From Prevotella sp. UBA1705 (GTDB lineage Bacteria > Bacteroidota > Bacteroidia > Bacteroidales > Bacteroidaceae), in NCBI GenBank assembly GCA_002317385.1, contig DCJH01000046.1, positions 1 to 33,414 on the forward strand: DNA of 33,414 bases, given 5' to 3'. Numbering within the stretch: position 1 is the first letter of the stretch; every line of letters starts with the position of its first letter. Below are positions 30,509 through 33,414 of the stretch, piece after piece. A model generated the notes under the pieces. It saw nothing but the letters and a program-made list of their open reading frames with translations, did not search any database and had not been told where the DNA came from. The translations under genes and the position numbers were made by a program.

Positions 30509-33355
30509 ATGCACCACCTGCCCATGATTAAGCTGCAACATATCAGGTCGATACTATTCGTTTTGTTCACTCTGTTGACATTCCTGGGTTGCCAACGGCC
30601 AGCTTCGGAGGAACATTATTCCGACCGGCAGCGACTCATGCTCGACACCACCGATAACCATACTCAGAACATCGACTCCCTGCAGACGCTCATCAAGAAG
30701 TATCGGCAGTCGGGAGAGCGTGCCCGCGAAATGGGCGTATGGGCCGAAGTGGGCCATAGCTATCAGGATGCCAGCCGCTACATGCTGGCCATCAAGGCCC
30801 ATCGCGAGCAGGCCGAACTGGCCGAAGAGCTGGGCGATACCCTCATGAAGGCCTCGGCACTCAATGACCTGGCGGTGAACTATCGGCGCATGGGACTCTA
30901 CTACGAGGGGCTCAACTACCACTCGCAGGCCATCGCCCTGAGCGCGCATGCCACGGGAAAAGACCGCCACAAATTCATGAAATGTGAGGCCATAGGCTAC
31001 AACGGTGCCGGAAACGTCTATCTCGCCATAGGTCATTTCAAGTCGGCCGACAGCATGTTGCGCCGTGCCCTGGCCATAGAGACCAAGCTGGGAAGCCATC
31101 TCGGCATGAACGTAGACAACTCTAACCTCGGCATGGTGTTCGAGCGGAGAGGCATGATAGACTCGGCATGGGTCTATTTCAAGCGTTCCTACGAGCACAG
31201 CGTGGCCGCCAAGTCGAACACCGGCATGGCCTATTGCCACATGAACTTCGGTAGAATGTATCAGAAGGCCAAGGAATACGACAAGGCCATCACCGAGTTT
31301 CAGCTGGCCATGGACGTGGTTCCCAAGGAGCGCGACCTATGGCTGTGGCTCCAGCCCTGTCTTGCCATAGCAGGAGTGAACGTTACAACCAACAACAAAG
31401 CGCAGGCAGAGAAGTATCTCGACATGGCCCTGAGCACGGCTAAACGCATCCAGGCCAAGGAATATTTTGGTAAAATCTACAGGCTCTACTCCACCTACTA
31501 TCGCAACCAAGGCAACTATCAGAGGGCGCTCGACTACTATATCCTGGCCGACGCGGCCGAAGACAGCCTGCTCAGCACCAAGAATCTGTTTGAGATAGAG
31601 AGCCTGCAGAGCGAGATAGCCCACAAACAGAGCGAGCGCCGCATGAGGGTGGCCCAGCGGGAGCTGTCGCTGGAGCGCACGGAGAAGTGGCTGCTCATTG
31701 CGAGCGTGGTGGCGCTGCTGGCACTGAGTGGACTGCTGTGGTATATAGCACGGGTGCGATTGCGCACCTATCGCATGCAGAAGAACTTCATGCGGGTACG
31801 CAACCGGTTCTTCACCAACATCACCCACGAGTTCCGAACGCCCCTCACCGTAATCCTCGGCATGGGCGAAGAGCTGGTTGCGGGCAAGCAGCCGAGCATG
31901 GAAAAGCAGCGCTCGGCGGGCGAGATGATCGTGAGACAGGGACGGTCGCTCCTCTCGCTGGTCAACCAGTTGCTCGACATCAGCAAGGTGAGGTCGGAGG
32001 TAGGCGAGCCCGAATGGCGCCGCGGCAATGTGGTGCCCTATATTCATATGGTGGTCGAAGGATGCCAGCAGCTCACCAAGGATAAGAATATCACCATGCT
32101 CTACGGTCCCAAGGAAAACGAGGTGCAGATGGATGTGGTGCCCGACTACCTCGGAAAGATTCTGAGAAACCTCATTACCAACTCAGTGAAGTTCACTCCT
32201 GAGAACGGCAATGTGAGCATCACGTCGCAGACGCGCAATGGCACTCTGGTGCTCATGGTGGCCGACGACGGTGTGGGCATCCAGCCCGAGCACCTGGACC
32301 ACCTCTTCGAACCGTTCTTCCAGGCCGACAACGACACGGGCAATATCGGCACGGGCGTAGGTCTCTCGCTCGTCCACCAACTGGTGGTAGCCATGAAGGG
32401 CGACATCAAGGTGACGAGTGCGGTGGGCAAAGGCACGGTGTTCACTATCACGCTGCCCCTCACCCATGGCAACAGCAACTGGCCATCGTTCGACGATATC
32501 AGCATGGCGAAGGCCATAGACGAAGTGAAGCCGGGCGAAGCCTATGGGACTCCCGTCCTCGCGGAGCAGGGTGGGGCAGAGCAGTCGGCGGTGAGCGTGC
32601 TGGTGGTAGACGACAATACCGACGTGGCTCGATACATCGGGCGACAGATGCCCAAGGGCTATCGGGTCTACTATGCCACCAACGGCATCGACGGACTGAA
32701 GAAGGTGAACGACCTTCTGCCCGACCTCATCATCACCGACCTGATGATGCCGGGCATGGACGGACTGGAACTCTGCCGTCAGGTGCGTGCCGGTCACAGC
32801 TCATCGACCATTCCCGTGATCATCATCACGGCCAAGACCACCCAGGAAGACCTCGAAGCCGGATTGCGTGCCGGCGCCAATGCCTACCTCTTCAAGCCGT
32901 TCAGTGGCTCGGAGCTGCGCATCAGGATGGACTGGATTCTTACCGAGCGTCGCCTGCTGAAGGAGAAATTCCTCCTCTCGTCCAAGGAACTTGGCGACGT
33001 GAAGACCACGCTCTCGCGCGAGGACAAGGAGTTTGTGTCACAGTTCACCAATGCCATCTACGACCAGATGCGCGATACCAATATCGACATCGACGCCTTG
33101 GCCATGCGTCTCTGCATGAGCACACGCTCGCTGCGACGCAAGGTTTCCGAGCTCACCGACGACTCGTTGTCCAACTATATCTCCAAGATTCGTGTAGACT
33201 ACGCCAAGCAACTCCTCAAGCGCAACCCCGAGTTCTCGGTCAACGAGGTGAGCCTCCGATGCGGATTCTCCGACCAATCCTACTTCAGTCGCATCTTCCG
33301 CCAGATTGAAGGCGTCTCTCCCGCCCAGTATCGAAAGAATGTAGAGTCGGTGTGA
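30509..33355 (+). CDS. Hybrid two-component system with TPR-type periplasmic sensor
   Basis: 948 residues from the ATG at 30509; an ATG at 30524 (MIKLQHIRSILFVLF) would leave a more usual leader length. The N-terminal hydrophobic stretch ends in FLGC (Cys28), lipobox-like. Residues ~50-390 are TPR helices (YMLAIKAHREQAELAEELGD, YYEGLNYHSQAIALS, GHFKSADSMLRRALAIETKL, YDKAITEFQLAMDVVP), ending in a coiled coil. A TM helix lies at ~394-413. The kinase has THEFRTP with His440, NLITNSVKFTP, DDGVGI and GTGVGLSLV. The receiver has VLVVDDNTDV, Asp744 in IITDLMMPGMDG and LFKPF. An AraC-type domain ends the protein (STRSLRRKVSEL, CGFSDQSYFSRIFRQ). TPR-sensor HTCS proteins are distinct from the sugar-binding class used by the two fructan loci. 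It is transcribed away from them, so its target is probably to the right of the window. The 59 bases after it show nothing of note. Confidence 0.93.
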   Translation: MHHLPMIKLQHIRSILFVLFTLLTFLGCQRPASEEHYSDRQRLMLDTTDNHTQNIDSLQTLIKKYRQSGERAREMGVWAEVGHSYQDASRYMLAIKAHREQAELAEELGDTLMKASALNDLAVNYRRMGLYYEGLNYHSQAIALSAHATGKDRHKFMKCEAIGYNGAGNVYLAIGHFKSADSMLRRALAIETKLGSHLGMNVDNSNLGMVFERRGMIDSAWVYFKRSYEHSVAAKSNTGMAYCHMNFGRMYQKAKEYDKAITEFQLAMDVVPKERDLWLWLQPCLAIAGVNVTTNNKAQAEKYLDMALSTAKRIQAKEYFGKIYRLYSTYYRNQGNYQRALDYYILADAAEDSLLSTKNLFEIESLQSEIAHKQSERRMRVAQRELSLERTEKWLLIASVVALLALSGLLWYIARVRLRTYRMQKNFMRVRNRFFTNITHEFRTPLTVILGMGEELVAGKQPSMEKQRSAGEMIVRQGRSLLSLVNQLLDISKVRSEVGEPEWRRGNVVPYIHMVVEGCQQLTKDKNITMLYGPKENEVQMDVVPDYLGKILRNLITNSVKFTPENGNVSITSQTRNGTLVLMVADDGVGIQPEHLDHLFEPFFQADNDTGNIGTGVGLSLVHQLVVAMKGDIKVTSAVGKGTVFTITLPLTHGNSNWPSFDDISMAKAIDEVKPGEAYGTPVLAEQGGAEQSAVSVLVVDDNTDVARYIGRQMPKGYRVYYATNGIDGLKKVNDLLPDLIITDLMMPGMDGLELCRQVRAGHSSSTIPVIIITAKTTQEDLEAGLRAGANAYLFKPFSGSELRIRMDWILTERRLLKEKFLLSSKELGDVKTTLSREDKEFVSQFTNAIYDQMRDTNIDIDALAMRLCMSTRSLRRKVSELTDDSLSNYISKIRVDYAKQLLKRNPEFSVNEVSLRCGFSDQSYFSRIFRQIEGVSPAQYRKNVESV

Positions 33356-33414
33356 TGGGTCGCTTTTTTGCAGCTTAACAAGCCTCTTGCAGCACATCCC
33401 CAAGCCTCTCCCCC

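Overview
The window reads as a fructan (levan/inulin-type) utilisation region from a moderately GC-rich member of the Bacteroidales, most likely Prevotellaceae (Prevotella/Hallella/Segatella type). The signs are SusC/SusD pairs, hybrid two-component systems (HTCS), GH32 enzymes, Bacteroidetes-type -7 promoter boxes (TAnnTTTG) and secreted proteins with a T9SS-like C-terminal tail. The species cannot be fixed from the sequence alone.

Nearly everything is on the minus strand, so transcription runs right to left. Locus 2 (29425 to 18135): a HTCS with a sugar-binding-protein sensor, SusC, SusD, a surface glycan-binding lipoprotein, and a GH32 enzyme with an N-terminal lectin-like domain. Locus 1 (18036 to 2680): a second HTCS of the same sensor class, SusC, SusD, a surface glycan-binding lipoprotein, an endo-type GH32 lipoprotein, a mosaic binding-module/GH32 protein, a binding-module protein with a T9SS-like tail, and a 63-residue peptide whose start overlaps the preceding stop. 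A short operon follows (2534 to 336): a tail-only secreted protein and an exo-type GH32. Last comes the start of an inner-membrane MFS sugar permease that runs off the left edge. Together these make a full pathway: surface binding and endo-cleavage, SusCD import, periplasmic exo-hydrolysis to fructose, sensing of the released sugar by the HTCS periplasmic domains, and uptake across the inner membrane.

The strongest non-coding signal is a shared promoter architecture in front of both susC genes and the MFS permease. A -7 box lies exactly 32 nt from a CGTTCA half-site, and 59-60 nt from a 14-bp dyad TGTTnCnnGnAACA. Two of the three sites also carry a distal GAACG arm that makes the whole element symmetric. 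This looks like the operator of the HTCS regulators and ties both loci and the permease into one regulon. A degenerate fourth copy may precede the 2534-336 operon.

Other non-coding structure: four tandem copies of a 22-bp unit at 7137-7224, an 82-bp element with perfect 18-bp inverted ends at 20462-20543, a candidate structured RNA with an intrinsic terminator on the minus strand near 29548-29760, and helically phased direct repeats at 30118-30205 upstream of a small gene. The right end holds a third HTCS on the plus strand, with a TPR-type sensor, which probably belongs to another system. I saw no rRNA, tRNA, insertion sequence or CRISPR array.
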